From positions 101,067 through 165,066 of the forward strand of contig JACKBA010000010.1 of assembly GCA_020634815.1 (NCBI GenBank): a stretch of DNA of 64,000 nucleotides, read 5' to 3'. A program made the position numbers and the translations under genes. Below are positions 56,461 through 64,000 of this stretch, in pieces. The notes beneath the pieces are model-generated. The model was not told the DNA's origin and ran no database searches. It worked only from the letters and a program-made list of their open reading frames with translations. Positions within the stretch are counted from its first letter, which is position 1, and each line of letters begins with the position of its first letter. The DNA comes from Caldilineaceae bacterium (GTDB lineage Bacteria > Chloroflexota > Anaerolineae > Caldilineales > Caldilineaceae).

Positions 56461-57564
56461 ATGAAGACTGCAACCCGACTTCTGTCCGTATTGGCCTTGC
56501 TTGCCGTGCTGGCCGGCTGTACGACTGTCGCGCCGGCGGCGCAGGCCCCGGCCGCCGAGCAGGCAGCCGCCCCGGCCGCCAATTCCGTGGTCGTCGCCGA
56601 CGTGGAGCGCCAGCCTGCGCCTGCCTTCGACTCGGCCTGCACCGCTGCCGACGAGGGCGCGGTCGTCCCGGCCGACTTCACGCCCGACCGCCCGTTGAAG
56701 ATCGCCGTGCTTGGCCTGGAAAACAACCCCTTCTGGATTCCGGTCAAGGAAGGCGCTCTCAAGGCAGCCGAGGAACTGAAGCCGTACAACGTCACGGTCG
56801 ACTGGATTGTGCCGGGCGAGACGCACACTGCCGACGACTTCAGCGGCGGCATGGAAGCGGCCATTGCCCAGGAATATGACGCCATCGCCACCATCGCCGG
56901 TGATGCGGGTCTCGTGACCTACATCGACCGCGCTGTCGACGCCGGGATTCCGGTCGCCACCTTCAACTCCGAGACGGCCGCGCCCAACAAGCGCCTCTTC
57001 TTCGTCGGCGCCGACCTCTACAAGCAGGGCGAAGCGGCCGGCAAGGCCATGGCTGATGCCATCGGCGGCGCAGGCAAGGTTGGCGTCATCACTGGCTTCT
57101 TTGCGGTGGAAGCGCACGAACTGCGGCGCAAAGGCTTCGAGGACTACCTGACCGCCAACAATCCCGACATCGAGATTGTGGCGCAGGTGGAGAACAGCGA
57201 CCAGGGCGACATTGCCTACACCCAGGCCCAGGACATGATGACCGCCAATCCCGATCTGGCAGGCATCTACGTCACGGCCGGCGGTCCGTTCGGCGCGGCT
57301 GCCGCCGTGGAAGACGCCGGCAAGACGGGCGAGGTCAAGGTGATCTCCTTCGACTTCGTCGACGAGACCATGGAGTATGTGCAGAAGGGCGTCATCTCGG
57401 CCACCATCGGCCAGGGCCCGTTTGCCCAGGGACATGACCCGGCCATCCGGCTGTTCAATTACATCGTGACCGGCGAAGCGCCCGAGTGCGGTCGCCTGCT
57501 CACCGAGGCTGCCCTGGTCACCCAGGACAACATCGACCAGTACTGGACGCCGCCGGCACAGTAG
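56461..57564 (+). CDS. Sugar ABC transporter substrate-binding lipoprotein
   Basis: About 367 residues. The signal ends in LLAVLAGC (lipobox, Cys near residue 20) and an Ala/Pro-rich linker follows. The periplasmic-binding fold of the RbsB/peripla_BP_4 type starts at LKIAVLGLENNPFWIPVKEG and has AIAQEYDAIATIAGDAG, then VATFNSETAAPNKRLFFVG, then VGVITGFFAVEAHELRRKGF and KVISFDFVDETMEYVQKG. ATG 56461 is chosen because AAGGAG lies 10-15 bases upstream and the signal peptide begins at once. A hairpin after the gene probably raises its expression over the following ATPase. Confidence 0.9.
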   Translation: MKTATRLLSVLALLAVLAGCTTVAPAAQAPAAEQAAAPAANSVVVADVERQPAPAFDSACTAADEGAVVPADFTPDRPLKIAVLGLENNPFWIPVKEGALKAAEELKPYNVTVDWIVPGETHTADDFSGGMEAAIAQEYDAIATIAGDAGLVTYIDRAVDAGIPVATFNSETAAPNKRLFFVGADLYKQGEAAGKAMADAIGGAGKVGVITGFFAVEAHELRRKGFEDYLTANNPDIEIVAQVENSDQGDIAYTQAQDMMTANPDLAGIYVTAGGPFGAAAAVEDAGKTGEVKVISFDFVDETMEYVQKGVISATIGQGPFAQGHDPAIRLFNYIVTGEAPECGRLLTEAALVTQDNIDQYWTPPAQ

Positions 57565-57595
57565 GCAGCGGAGCGTATCTCTTTCACCGAGGTTC

Positions 57596-57628
57596 GGTGG
57601 TGGCGGCAGCCATGCTGTCGCCACCACC
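57596..57628 (+). other. Hairpin between binding-protein and ATPase genes
   Basis: A 15-bp stem (GGTGGTGGCGGCAGC paired with GCTGTCGCCACCACC, one G-U pair) closes a 3-base CAT loop, 31 bases after the binding-protein stop. Without a T-tract it is more likely a 3'-end stabiliser or partial attenuator than a full terminator, as is common after binding-protein genes. Confidence 0.6.
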
Positions 57629-57771
57629 CGCCATCCCAGGCCGGCGCCTGTTGACGCGGAACGCCGGTCTGGGTAAGAGCAGTGCCATTGTACCCGTTGC
57701 GCATCGTGCGGGGAAACCCACGGGACATTTCCGTACCCTGTGCAGCAGCGGTAGAGATCGGAACCCTGGCA

Positions 57772-59295
57772 ATGAATCAAACTGGCGCAGAAATTCTGCG
57801 AGTTGAAGCGGTCTCAAAGCGCTATGGCGGCGTGCATGCCCTGGAACAGGTCAACTTTGACCTGCGCTACGGCGAGGTGCACGCGTTGGTGGGTGAGAAC
57901 GGCGCCGGAAAATCAACGCTGATCAAGGTGCTGGGTGGCATCATCCCGCGCAATGGCGGGCGTGTCCTCTTTGAAGGAAACGAAGTCGACTATCAGCGTC
58001 CCATCGAAGCACTCCATGCAGGGATTGCCATTATCCACCAGGAACTGTCGATGATGCCGTCCCTGAACGTCATCGAGAATATGTACATGGGGCGCATGCC
58101 GGGTCGCTTCGGCATCGTCAACTGGAAGGACCTGGAGCGCCGCACGCGCCAGGCCATGGCGCTCATCGACCTGCACGTCGATCCCTATGCGGCGGTGCAG
58201 GACCTCACGATTTCGCAGCGGCAGATGATCGAGATCGCGCGGGCGTTGTCGGTCAACGCCAAGTTGATCATCATGGACGAACCGAACTCATCGCTGACCC
58301 AGGGTGAGTCCGAGCGTCTCTTCGCCGTCATTGACTCACTCAAGGCGCGCGGGATCGCCATCATCTACGTGTCGCACAAGATCGAAGAGGTTCTGCGTAT
58401 CTCGGATCGCATCACCGTCTTCCGCGACGGCAAGTATGTGGGCACGGTCGACCGCGAAGACGCCACCGAGCAGAAGATCATCAACATGATGGTGGGACGT
58501 GAGCTCGACCGCACCGCAATCAGCGTGCCCGACAAGATTGGCGATGTGCTGCTAGACGTGCGTGATCTGAGCGGGCCAGGCTTTGACAAGGTGAACTTCG
58601 CGGTGCGCAAGGGCGAGATCGTTGCATTTTCGGGTCTTGTCGGCGCCGGGCGCAGTGAAGTGGCCAGCGCGATCTTCGGCGCCCGGCCGTTCACGGACGG
58701 TGAAATCACCTTTTACGGTCGCCCCGTGCGCTTCAAGTCACCCAAGCATGCTATCCGCGCCGGCATCGCCATGGTGCAGGAAGATCGCAAGGTGCTCAGT
58801 CTCTTCATGGACATGACCATCCAACGCAATATCACCATGGCCGAACTACCCTACATGAGCAAAGGTGTAACGAGCGACGGCGCCGAGCGCCGCCTCGCCC
58901 AGCAGATGGTGCGCTCGCTCGATATCCGGCTGGCGTCGCTGGATGATCCCGTCAGCAGCCTCAGCGGCGGCAACCAGCAGAAGACCGTGCTCAGCCGCTG
59001 GCTGGCGACGACGCCCAAACTGCTGATCCTCGACGAGCCGACCCATGGCGTCGACGTCGGCGCCAAGGCCGAAATCTACGACCTCATTCGCAAGCTGGCG
59101 GCGCAGGGCGTAGGCGTCATGCTCATCTCTTCCGAGCTGCCTGAAGTGCTGGCGTTGGCGCATCGCATCGTCGTCATGCACGAAGGGCGGATCACCGGCA
59201 TCCTCGATCGCGCCGACGCCAGCGAAGAAGCCCTCATGGCCTACGCCACGGGGATCGCCGACGACTTTGCCGTGCCGGCGGAGGTGAGTTCATGA
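57772..59295 (+). CDS. Sugar ABC transporter ATP-binding protein (RbsA/MglA type)
   Basis: About 507 residues with two ATPase halves. First half: Walker A VGENGAGKSTLIKVLGG, the signature region LTISQRQMIEIARALS and Walker B LIIMDEPNSSL; second half: a degenerate Walker A SGLVGAGRSEVASAIFG, LSGGNQQKTVLSRWL and LLILDEPTHGVDVG. This is the normal pattern for carbohydrate importers, where only the first site is fully competent. The start codon at 57772 lies where homology begins; the frame is open from 57682. The stop overlaps the following gene by ATGA. Confidence 0.92.
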   Translation: MNQTGAEILRVEAVSKRYGGVHALEQVNFDLRYGEVHALVGENGAGKSTLIKVLGGIIPRNGGRVLFEGNEVDYQRPIEALHAGIAIIHQELSMMPSLNVIENMYMGRMPGRFGIVNWKDLERRTRQAMALIDLHVDPYAAVQDLTISQRQMIEIARALSVNAKLIIMDEPNSSLTQGESERLFAVIDSLKARGIAIIYVSHKIEEVLRISDRITVFRDGKYVGTVDREDATEQKIINMMVGRELDRTAISVPDKIGDVLLDVRDLSGPGFDKVNFAVRKGEIVAFSGLVGAGRSEVASAIFGARPFTDGEITFYGRPVRFKSPKHAIRAGIAMVQEDRKVLSLFMDMTIQRNITMAELPYMSKGVTSDGAERRLAQQMVRSLDIRLASLDDPVSSLSGGNQQKTVLSRWLATTPKLLILDEPTHGVDVGAKAEIYDLIRKLAAQGVGVMLISSELPEVLALAHRIVVMHEGRITGILDRADASEEALMAYATGIADDFAVPAEVSS

Positions 59296-60578
59296 GCGAC
59301 TCCCGGGCATTGGTAGCCGAACCTGTCACCTTTCGCGGCTGGTCGGCGTGGCGGCTCGCCAACGAGTTTGTCCAGTTGATCGCCGTGCCAAAGATCGGCG
59401 GCCGCGTGATGGCCTACGATCTTGGCGATCACCCCTTCCTCTTCGTCGACCCGGATCTGGCGGGCAAGCTCTTTTCGGCGGAGGAAAATCAGGGGGATGG
59501 CTCGCTGGCGGCATGGAAGAACTACGGTGGCGACAAAACCTGGCCGGCGCCGCAGGGCTGGGACAATGACGAGCAATGGCACGGTCCGCCCGACCCAATC
59601 CTGGATACCGGCCGTTACACGGTCGATGAGGTCGTTGCCCGGCCGGATCGAGCCGCCATTGCCATGAGCAGCCTGCCCGACCCGCGCACGGGCGTACAGA
59701 TCACGCGACGCTTCACACTCGCGCCCGGTAGCAGCCGCGTGCAGGTCGAGCTGACTTTTCGCAATGTGAGTGATCGCGCCGTGCGCTGGGGTATCTGGGA
59801 TGTCGTGCAACTCAACGCCGCGCGCACCCTGTCTGACGGCAGCCGCACCCACGATCCAACATGCACGGTCACGGCGCCGGTCAACCCGCAGAGCCGCTTC
59901 GCGCGCGGCTTCACCGTGATGTTTGGCGCCGACGACAATCCGCAGTGGCAGGTCGGCGACGGCCTGTTCCGCGCCGACTACCAATGGGCAATCGGCAAAG
60001 TCGGCCTGGATTCACCCGCCGGCTGGATCGCCTTTCACCAGGCGTCACAGCAGGCGGCATTTATCGAGCAATTTGCCTACGTGCCAGGCGCAGCGTATCC
60101 GGACGAGGGCGCCACGGTGGAATGCTGGACGGTGGGCGCCGGCAAGGTGGCCAATCTGGATTATGCGGAGAGCGGCATCTACCTGATGGAAACCGAGGTG
60201 CTCGGCCCGCTCACACGCATCGAGCCAGGCGCAACGACGACGTTTGCGATTGAATGGGGCGCCTGCCGTTGTACGGGCGCAGTCGTCGATGTCCAACCCG
60301 GCGGCTGTGCGGCGACAAGACTGGCGGCACGCGTGACAGGTAACGCAGTTCGCCTCACAGGGAGCTTTGGCGTTTTTGACGCCGGCCAGTTGATCGTCGC
60401 CTGGATTGATGGCGCAGGTCAGGAGTTGGCTAACGCGAAAGTGCAACGCTCCGATCCGTTGACTGCGCTCGACGTCGACACGGTCCTGAGCCCGCCATCG
60501 ACGGCCACAGGCGTGGAAATACGCGTGCGCTCGGACACGGATGGGAAGGTGCGTCGGCTGGCAGAAGCCAGGCTTTGA
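59292..60578 (+). CDS. DUF4380-like protein (aldose-epimerase-type beta fold)
   Basis: A 428-residue protein, translationally coupled to the ATPase gene. It is beta-rich and resembles DUF4380/galactose-mutarotase-like proteins: FVQLIAVPKIGGRVMAYDLG, then GGDKTWPAPQGWDNDEQWHG, then VTRRFTLAP-like strands and YGAKVANLDY-type features (WTVGAGKVANLDYAESG). Galactose mutarotase-fold proteins bind and anomerise sugars; DUF4380 members have no proven activity. No signal peptide is seen. The operon suggests it acts on the imported sugar. Confidence 0.7.
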   Translation: MSDSRALVAEPVTFRGWSAWRLANEFVQLIAVPKIGGRVMAYDLGDHPFLFVDPDLAGKLFSAEENQGDGSLAAWKNYGGDKTWPAPQGWDNDEQWHGPPDPILDTGRYTVDEVVARPDRAAIAMSSLPDPRTGVQITRRFTLAPGSSRVQVELTFRNVSDRAVRWGIWDVVQLNAARTLSDGSRTHDPTCTVTAPVNPQSRFARGFTVMFGADDNPQWQVGDGLFRADYQWAIGKVGLDSPAGWIAFHQASQQAAFIEQFAYVPGAAYPDEGATVECWTVGAGKVANLDYAESGIYLMETEVLGPLTRIEPGATTTFAIEWGACRCTGAVVDVQPGGCAATRLAARVTGNAVRLTGSFGVFDAGQLIVAWIDGAGQELANAKVQRSDPLTALDVDTVLSPPSTATGVEIRVRSDTDGKVRRLAEARL

Positions 60579-60719
60579 AACAACTGACATGCTCGTCTGC
60601 CTGGCATGGCAGACGGATGGACAATCAGGACTGCAATTCACCCTATCAAAAACGACATTTGCAACGGCGGTGAGCGCCCCTCGCAGTTCGCCCCTCGCAA
60701 CCTTACCAAAGGAGACCCT

Positions 60720-62666
60720 ATGAACTCTCGCCAACGCGTCAAAATGGCCTTGAATCACCTGGAGCCGGATCGCATCCCCTTCGACCTGGGCGGCACCGTG
60801 CTCACCAGCATCCACGTCAATGCCTATCGCAACCTGCGCCGTTACCTGGGGCTACCCGACAAGGATGTCGAGATCATGGACGTCTTCCAGCAGATCGCCG
60901 TGGTCGACGAGGATGTGCGGCAAAAGCTGGGCTGCGACTGTCGCAACGTGGCGCCGCGCTCGTCGGCCACCTTCAAGATCGTCGTCGACGAGGATTCCAT
61001 GCCCGGCTATCGCTTCTTCCACGACGAGTGGGGGATCGGCTGGCGCATGCCTAAGGACGGCGGCTTCTACTATGACATGTTCCACCATCCCTTTGCCAAC
61101 TCGACCAGCATCGACGACATCAAGAACTTCCCCTGGCCCGATCCCGTGGACCCGGCGCGCTTCGCCACGCTCAAGGAGAGCGCACGCCACGTGGCCGAGG
61201 ATCTGGGTGAGCCGGTGATCCTGGGTGGTCTGGCGGCCGGCTTTGTGGAACTGGCGGCGTGGACACGCGGCTTTGCCCACTTCTACCCCGACCTGGTCAC
61301 CAATCTCGACTGGATGACCTACCTGATGGATACCATCATCGACCTGAAGCTGGCCTACTGGGAGGTGGCGCTGCCGCTTGTGGGCGACTATGCCGACGTG
61401 GTGCAGGAGGCCGATGACCTGGCCGGCCAGTTCGGGCTGCTCATCAACCCGGAGACCTATCGCAAGATCATCAAGCCGCGCCACAAGAAGATCATGGACT
61501 TTATCAAGGCGCGCAGCGACGCCAAGATCTTCTTCCACTCGTGCGGCGCCATCCGCGAGATCATCCCCGACATGATCGAGATCGGCATCGACATCATCAA
61601 CCCGGTGCAGGTCAGCGCCGTGGGCATGGAATCGTCGGCGCTCAAGCGCGACTTCGGCAACGACATGACCTTCTGGGGCGGGCTGGTCGATACGCAGGGC
61701 GTCTTCACCACCGGCACGCCGGACGAAGTGCGCGAGGAAGTGCGCCGGCGCATCGACGACCTGGGCGCCAACGGTGGCTTTGTCGCCGCGGCAGTGCACA
61801 ACATCCAGGCCAACGTTCCGCCCGAAAACATCATGGCCATGTGGGAGACGCTGCAGGAGTTCGGCACCTACGGGCACGGCGGCGTCGGCCAGCGCCCGGC
61901 CGACTACGTGCCCGCCGCGCGCCACGACAAGCCGGTCAAGGTGAGCACCAGCCCCGATGCCCTGCCGGCCCAGATGCCCACGCCCGAGGAAGCCGCTGCC
62001 CAGGCCGAAGAGGGGGATTTCTATCCGGATCTCTTCCTCGACATGCAGGATGCCATCATCGACGGGCAGAAAGCGGAGGCCGTGGCGGCCGCCGAGCAGG
62101 CGTTGGCCGATGGCTACGACGCGCAGACGATCATCAGTGACGGCATCGTGCCGGCCATGACCATCGTCGGCGAGAAGTTCGAGACCGCCGAGTTCTTCCT
62201 GCCGGAGATGATGGCCGCCGCACTGGCAGCGCGCGGCATTCTGGAATTGATCCGCCCGCGCCTGGCCGCCACCCACGCGGCGCCGGCCGGGCGTGCCGTC
62301 ATCGGCACGGTCAAGGGCGATCTGCACGACATCGGCAAGAATCTGGTGGCCATGATGCTGGAGGGCGCCGGCTTTGAAGTGATCGACCTGGGGCCTGACG
62401 TGCCGGCCGAGAAGTTCATCGCCGCCATCAACGAACACAAGCCCGGCCTGGTCGGTCTCTCCGCGCTGCTGACGACGACGGCGCCCATGATGCGCGTGAT
62501 CGTCAATGCCTTCCAGGCAGCTGGCGTGCGCGACGAGGTGAAGGTGCTCGTCGGCGGCGCGGCCGTCAGCCAGGAATTCGCCGACGAGATCGGCGCCGAC
62601 GGCTATGCACCGGATGCGGGCGCCGCCGTACGCAAGGCGAAGGAATTGCTGGCCGTAGCGGCGTGA
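60720..62666 (+). CDS. UroD-like methyltransferase fused to a corrinoid-binding domain (CmuA-like)
   Basis: About 648 residues, start behind AAAGGAG. Residues ~1-370 are a UroD/MtaA-type methyltransferase: MNSRQRVKMALNHLEPDRIP, FDLGGTVLTSIHVNAYRNLR, and SDAKIFFHSCGAIREIIPDM with a His-x-Cys zinc-ligand pair. Residues ~430-520 are the helical cap and ~525-648 the B12-binding domain, with GDLHDIGKNLVAMML (D-x-H-x-x-G at ~534), the SALLTT motif and VLVGGAAVSQEFADEIGADG. The order matches chloromethane methyltransferase CmuA. It would take a methyl group from a methylated substrate onto cobalamin. The second enzyme (CmuB-type or tetrahydrofolate transferase) is not in the window. Confidence 0.88.
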   Translation: MNSRQRVKMALNHLEPDRIPFDLGGTVLTSIHVNAYRNLRRYLGLPDKDVEIMDVFQQIAVVDEDVRQKLGCDCRNVAPRSSATFKIVVDEDSMPGYRFFHDEWGIGWRMPKDGGFYYDMFHHPFANSTSIDDIKNFPWPDPVDPARFATLKESARHVAEDLGEPVILGGLAAGFVELAAWTRGFAHFYPDLVTNLDWMTYLMDTIIDLKLAYWEVALPLVGDYADVVQEADDLAGQFGLLINPETYRKIIKPRHKKIMDFIKARSDAKIFFHSCGAIREIIPDMIEIGIDIINPVQVSAVGMESSALKRDFGNDMTFWGGLVDTQGVFTTGTPDEVREEVRRRIDDLGANGGFVAAAVHNIQANVPPENIMAMWETLQEFGTYGHGGVGQRPADYVPAARHDKPVKVSTSPDALPAQMPTPEEAAAQAEEGDFYPDLFLDMQDAIIDGQKAEAVAAAEQALADGYDAQTIISDGIVPAMTIVGEKFETAEFFLPEMMAAALAARGILELIRPRLAATHAAPAGRAVIGTVKGDLHDIGKNLVAMMLEGAGFEVIDLGPDVPAEKFIAAINEHKPGLVGLSALLTTTAPMMRVIVNAFQAAGVRDEVKVLVGGAAVSQEFADEIGADGYAPDAGAAVRKAKELLAVAA

Positions 62667-63003
62667 CAGTGACTTCGGCACAGGTCGCGCCATGGGCAGA
62701 TCGCTCGTCTGCCTATGGTGCAACCTGCGCCCCGTCGGCATCGACCGGAGCATCTGGGCGCCCGGCCCGCCGCTCGATGAGTACTCCCCCAATCTCCTGA
62801 CAGACTCGCCGAAACCACGTCCTGACGTGCAGGGACCACGCACGCGCAGGGCAGGCGACGCACGTCGTGGTAACCGCACCAGTGTCCTGGACGTACCCGC
62901 CGCCGTCGATGGATGGCGCGGCGAACTTCGTGCCTGGGCCGGCCCGTGGTAGGCTCACAACATCACGCATCTGCGGAAAAGAATATAGAAAGGGATCTGC
63001 CTG
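62667..63003. other. 337-base gap with one hairpin
   Basis: Twenty-three bases after the fusion gene an 11-bp stem (CCATGGGCAGA with TCTGCCTATGG, one G-U pair, 62690-62718) may end or punctuate the operon. The rest is GC-rich with no convincing open frame, promoter or repeat; minus-strand frames through it look like random GC-rich sequence. Confidence 0.5.
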
Positions 63004-64000
63004 ATGAAAGCGATCATGGTGATGTTCGACACGCTGAACCGCCGGCACCTGCCGCCCTATGGCTGCGACTGGACGCACGCGCCCAACTTCACGCGCCTGG
63101 CGGAGCGCACGGTGCTCTTCGAGAACGCGTATGTCGCCAGCATGCCCTGCATGCCCGCCCGCCGCGAGCTGCACACGGGGCGCTACAATTTCCTGCACCG
63201 CAGTTGGGGCCCGCTGGAGCCGTTTGACGACTCCATGCCCGAACTGCTCAAGCAGCACGGCGTCCACACGCACCTGATTACCGACCACCAGCATTACTGG
63301 GAGGATGGCGGCGCGACCTACCATACGCGCTACTCGACGTGCGAGCTGATTCGCGGCCAGGAAGGCGATCCGTGGAAGGGCGTGGTCGGCGACTTTCCCG
63401 TGCCGCCCAAGACGACGAACCACCCGGAGGCCATGTGGCGGCAGGACTGGATCAATCGCAGCTACATGCCGGAGGAAGCGGACCAGCCGCAGCCGCACGT
63501 CTTCCGCCTGGGCGAGGAGTTCATCCGGCGCAACGCTGCGGCCGACAACTGGTTTCTGCAACTGGAGACCTTCGACCCGCACGAACCCTTCTTTACGCAC
63601 GAGAAGTACAAGGCGCTCTATCCCCACGCCTACGACGGCCCGCACTTCGACTGGCCGCCCTATGCGCCGGTCAGCGAGTCGCCGGAGATGGTCGAGCACA
63701 TGCGCTACGAGTATGCCGCGCTGTTGAGCATGTGCGACTTCTACCTGGGCAAGGTGCTGGATCTGATGGACGAGCTGGATCTGTGGGACGACACCCTGCT
63801 CATCGTCAACACCGACCACGGCTTTCTGCTGGGCGAACATGAGTGGTGGGCCAAGATGGTCCAGCCCATGTACAACGAGATCGCGCACGTGCCGCTGCTG
63901 GTCTGGGACCCGCGCAGCCGCCTGCGCGGCGAGCGCCGCCGCGCGCTGGTGCAGATGATCGACATGGCGCCGACGCTGCTGGAGTTTTTCGGCGTGCCGA
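63004..64000 (+). CDS. Sulfatase (partial, runs off the window end)
   Basis: 332 complete codons are present and the gene is open at the right edge. The sulfatase signature C-x-P-x-R is intact as C49-MPA-R in SMPCMPARRELHTG, so Cys49 would be converted to formylglycine. The N-terminal metal-binding stretch reads MVMFDTLNRRHLPPYG, with a single Asp where many sulfatases have two; LIVNTDHGFLLGEHEWWAK is the second metal motif. No signal peptide is present, so it acts in the cytoplasm. With the sugar importer upstream it suggests use of a sulfated sugar. Confidence 0.88.
   Translation, partial: MKAIMVMFDTLNRRHLPPYGCDWTHAPNFTRLAERTVLFENAYVASMPCMPARRELHTGRYNFLHRSWGPLEPFDDSMPELLKQHGVHTHLITDHQHYWEDGGATYHTRYSTCELIRGQEGDPWKGVVGDFPVPPKTTNHPEAMWRQDWINRSYMPEEADQPQPHVFRLGEEFIRRNAAADNWFLQLETFDPHEPFFTHEKYKALYPHAYDGPHFDWPPYAPVSESPEMVEHMRYEYAALLSMCDFYLGKVLDLMDELDLWDDTLLIVNTDHGFLLGEHEWWAKMVQPMYNEIAHVPLLVWDPRSRLRGERRRALVQMIDMAPTLLEFFGVP

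Noticed and set aside
62713..63888. Long minus-strand frame across the gap before and opposite the sulfatase gene
   Set aside because: It is the complement of the intact sulfatase frame, and the part within the gap has no start site or known motif.

Overview
The window is GC-rich, gene-dense bacterial chromosome. Several traits point to a Chloroflexota bacterium, most likely of the Anaerolineae/Caldilineae type: two giant BTAD-ATPase-TPR (SARP-like) regulators, a small YPRTHLF-type protein family beside them, a dolichol-phosphate-mannose-type glycosylation cluster, a large multidomain amylopullulanase and dispersed heptameric repeats. The lineage is inferred from gene content; no rRNA or marker gene is present to settle it.

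Layout. 0-4 kb: electron-transfer flavoprotein genes etfB-etfA, a threonine-synthase-like PLP enzyme and a DUF4160/DUF2442 pair. 4-7.3 kb: trmB, a DNA methylase and a SAM methyltransferase. 7.3-15.1 kb: a glycosylation block with two multispanning GT-C-like membrane proteins, a polyprenol-phosphate mannosyltransferase and a GH5 glycosidase. 15.2-20 kb: an ABC exporter, then a minus-strand CPBP protease / lamin-tail protein / J-domain protein operon. 20-25.5 kb: a secreted amylopullulanase, a VapBC-type toxin-antitoxin operon and a decayed copy of the amylopullulanase 3' end. 25.5-37.1 kb: two tandem paralogous modules, each made of a BTAD-ATPase-TPR regulator, a ~70-residue protein and a lipoprotein whose serine-hydrolase domain has lost its catalytic residues. 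37.3-41.4 kb: a macrodomain gene broken by a 13-bp duplication, a GH116 glycosidase and a RelE/Phd-type toxin-antitoxin pair. 41.4-50 kb: a UroD-like protein, a CASTOR/POLLUX-type channel, an iodotyrosine-deiodinase-like flavoprotein, an IclR regulator, a class-III aminotransferase, a MATE transporter and an APH-like kinase. 50.3-54.7 kb: methyltransferase, enolase-superfamily, metallo-beta-lactamase-fold and SDR genes, all carrying single-base frameshifts. 54.6-64 kb: a GntR-controlled catabolic operon with a ribose-type ABC importer, a DUF4380 protein, a CmuA-like methyltransferase-corrinoid fusion and a sulfatase that runs off the end.

The strongest candidate for an undescribed system is the duplicated 25.5-37.1 kb locus. 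Besides the paralogous proteins, the two copies share regulatory DNA. Before each output gene lies the same gapless arrangement: two AACG-containing heptamers at 11-bp pitch, then 9 bp, then a -10-like TATCYT. Before each regulator gene lies the same TRGACA-N16-TACAAT promoter. This fits SARP-type activation of a cell-surface pseudo-hydrolase lipoprotein.

A second theme is four families of 7-8-bp tandem repeats resembling cyanobacterial STRRs. They lie between genes and also, in frame, inside trmB, the DNA methylase and a membrane protein; one forms a textbook G-quadruplex motif. The concentration of frameshifts at 50.8-54.7 kb looks more like local sequence error than gene decay.
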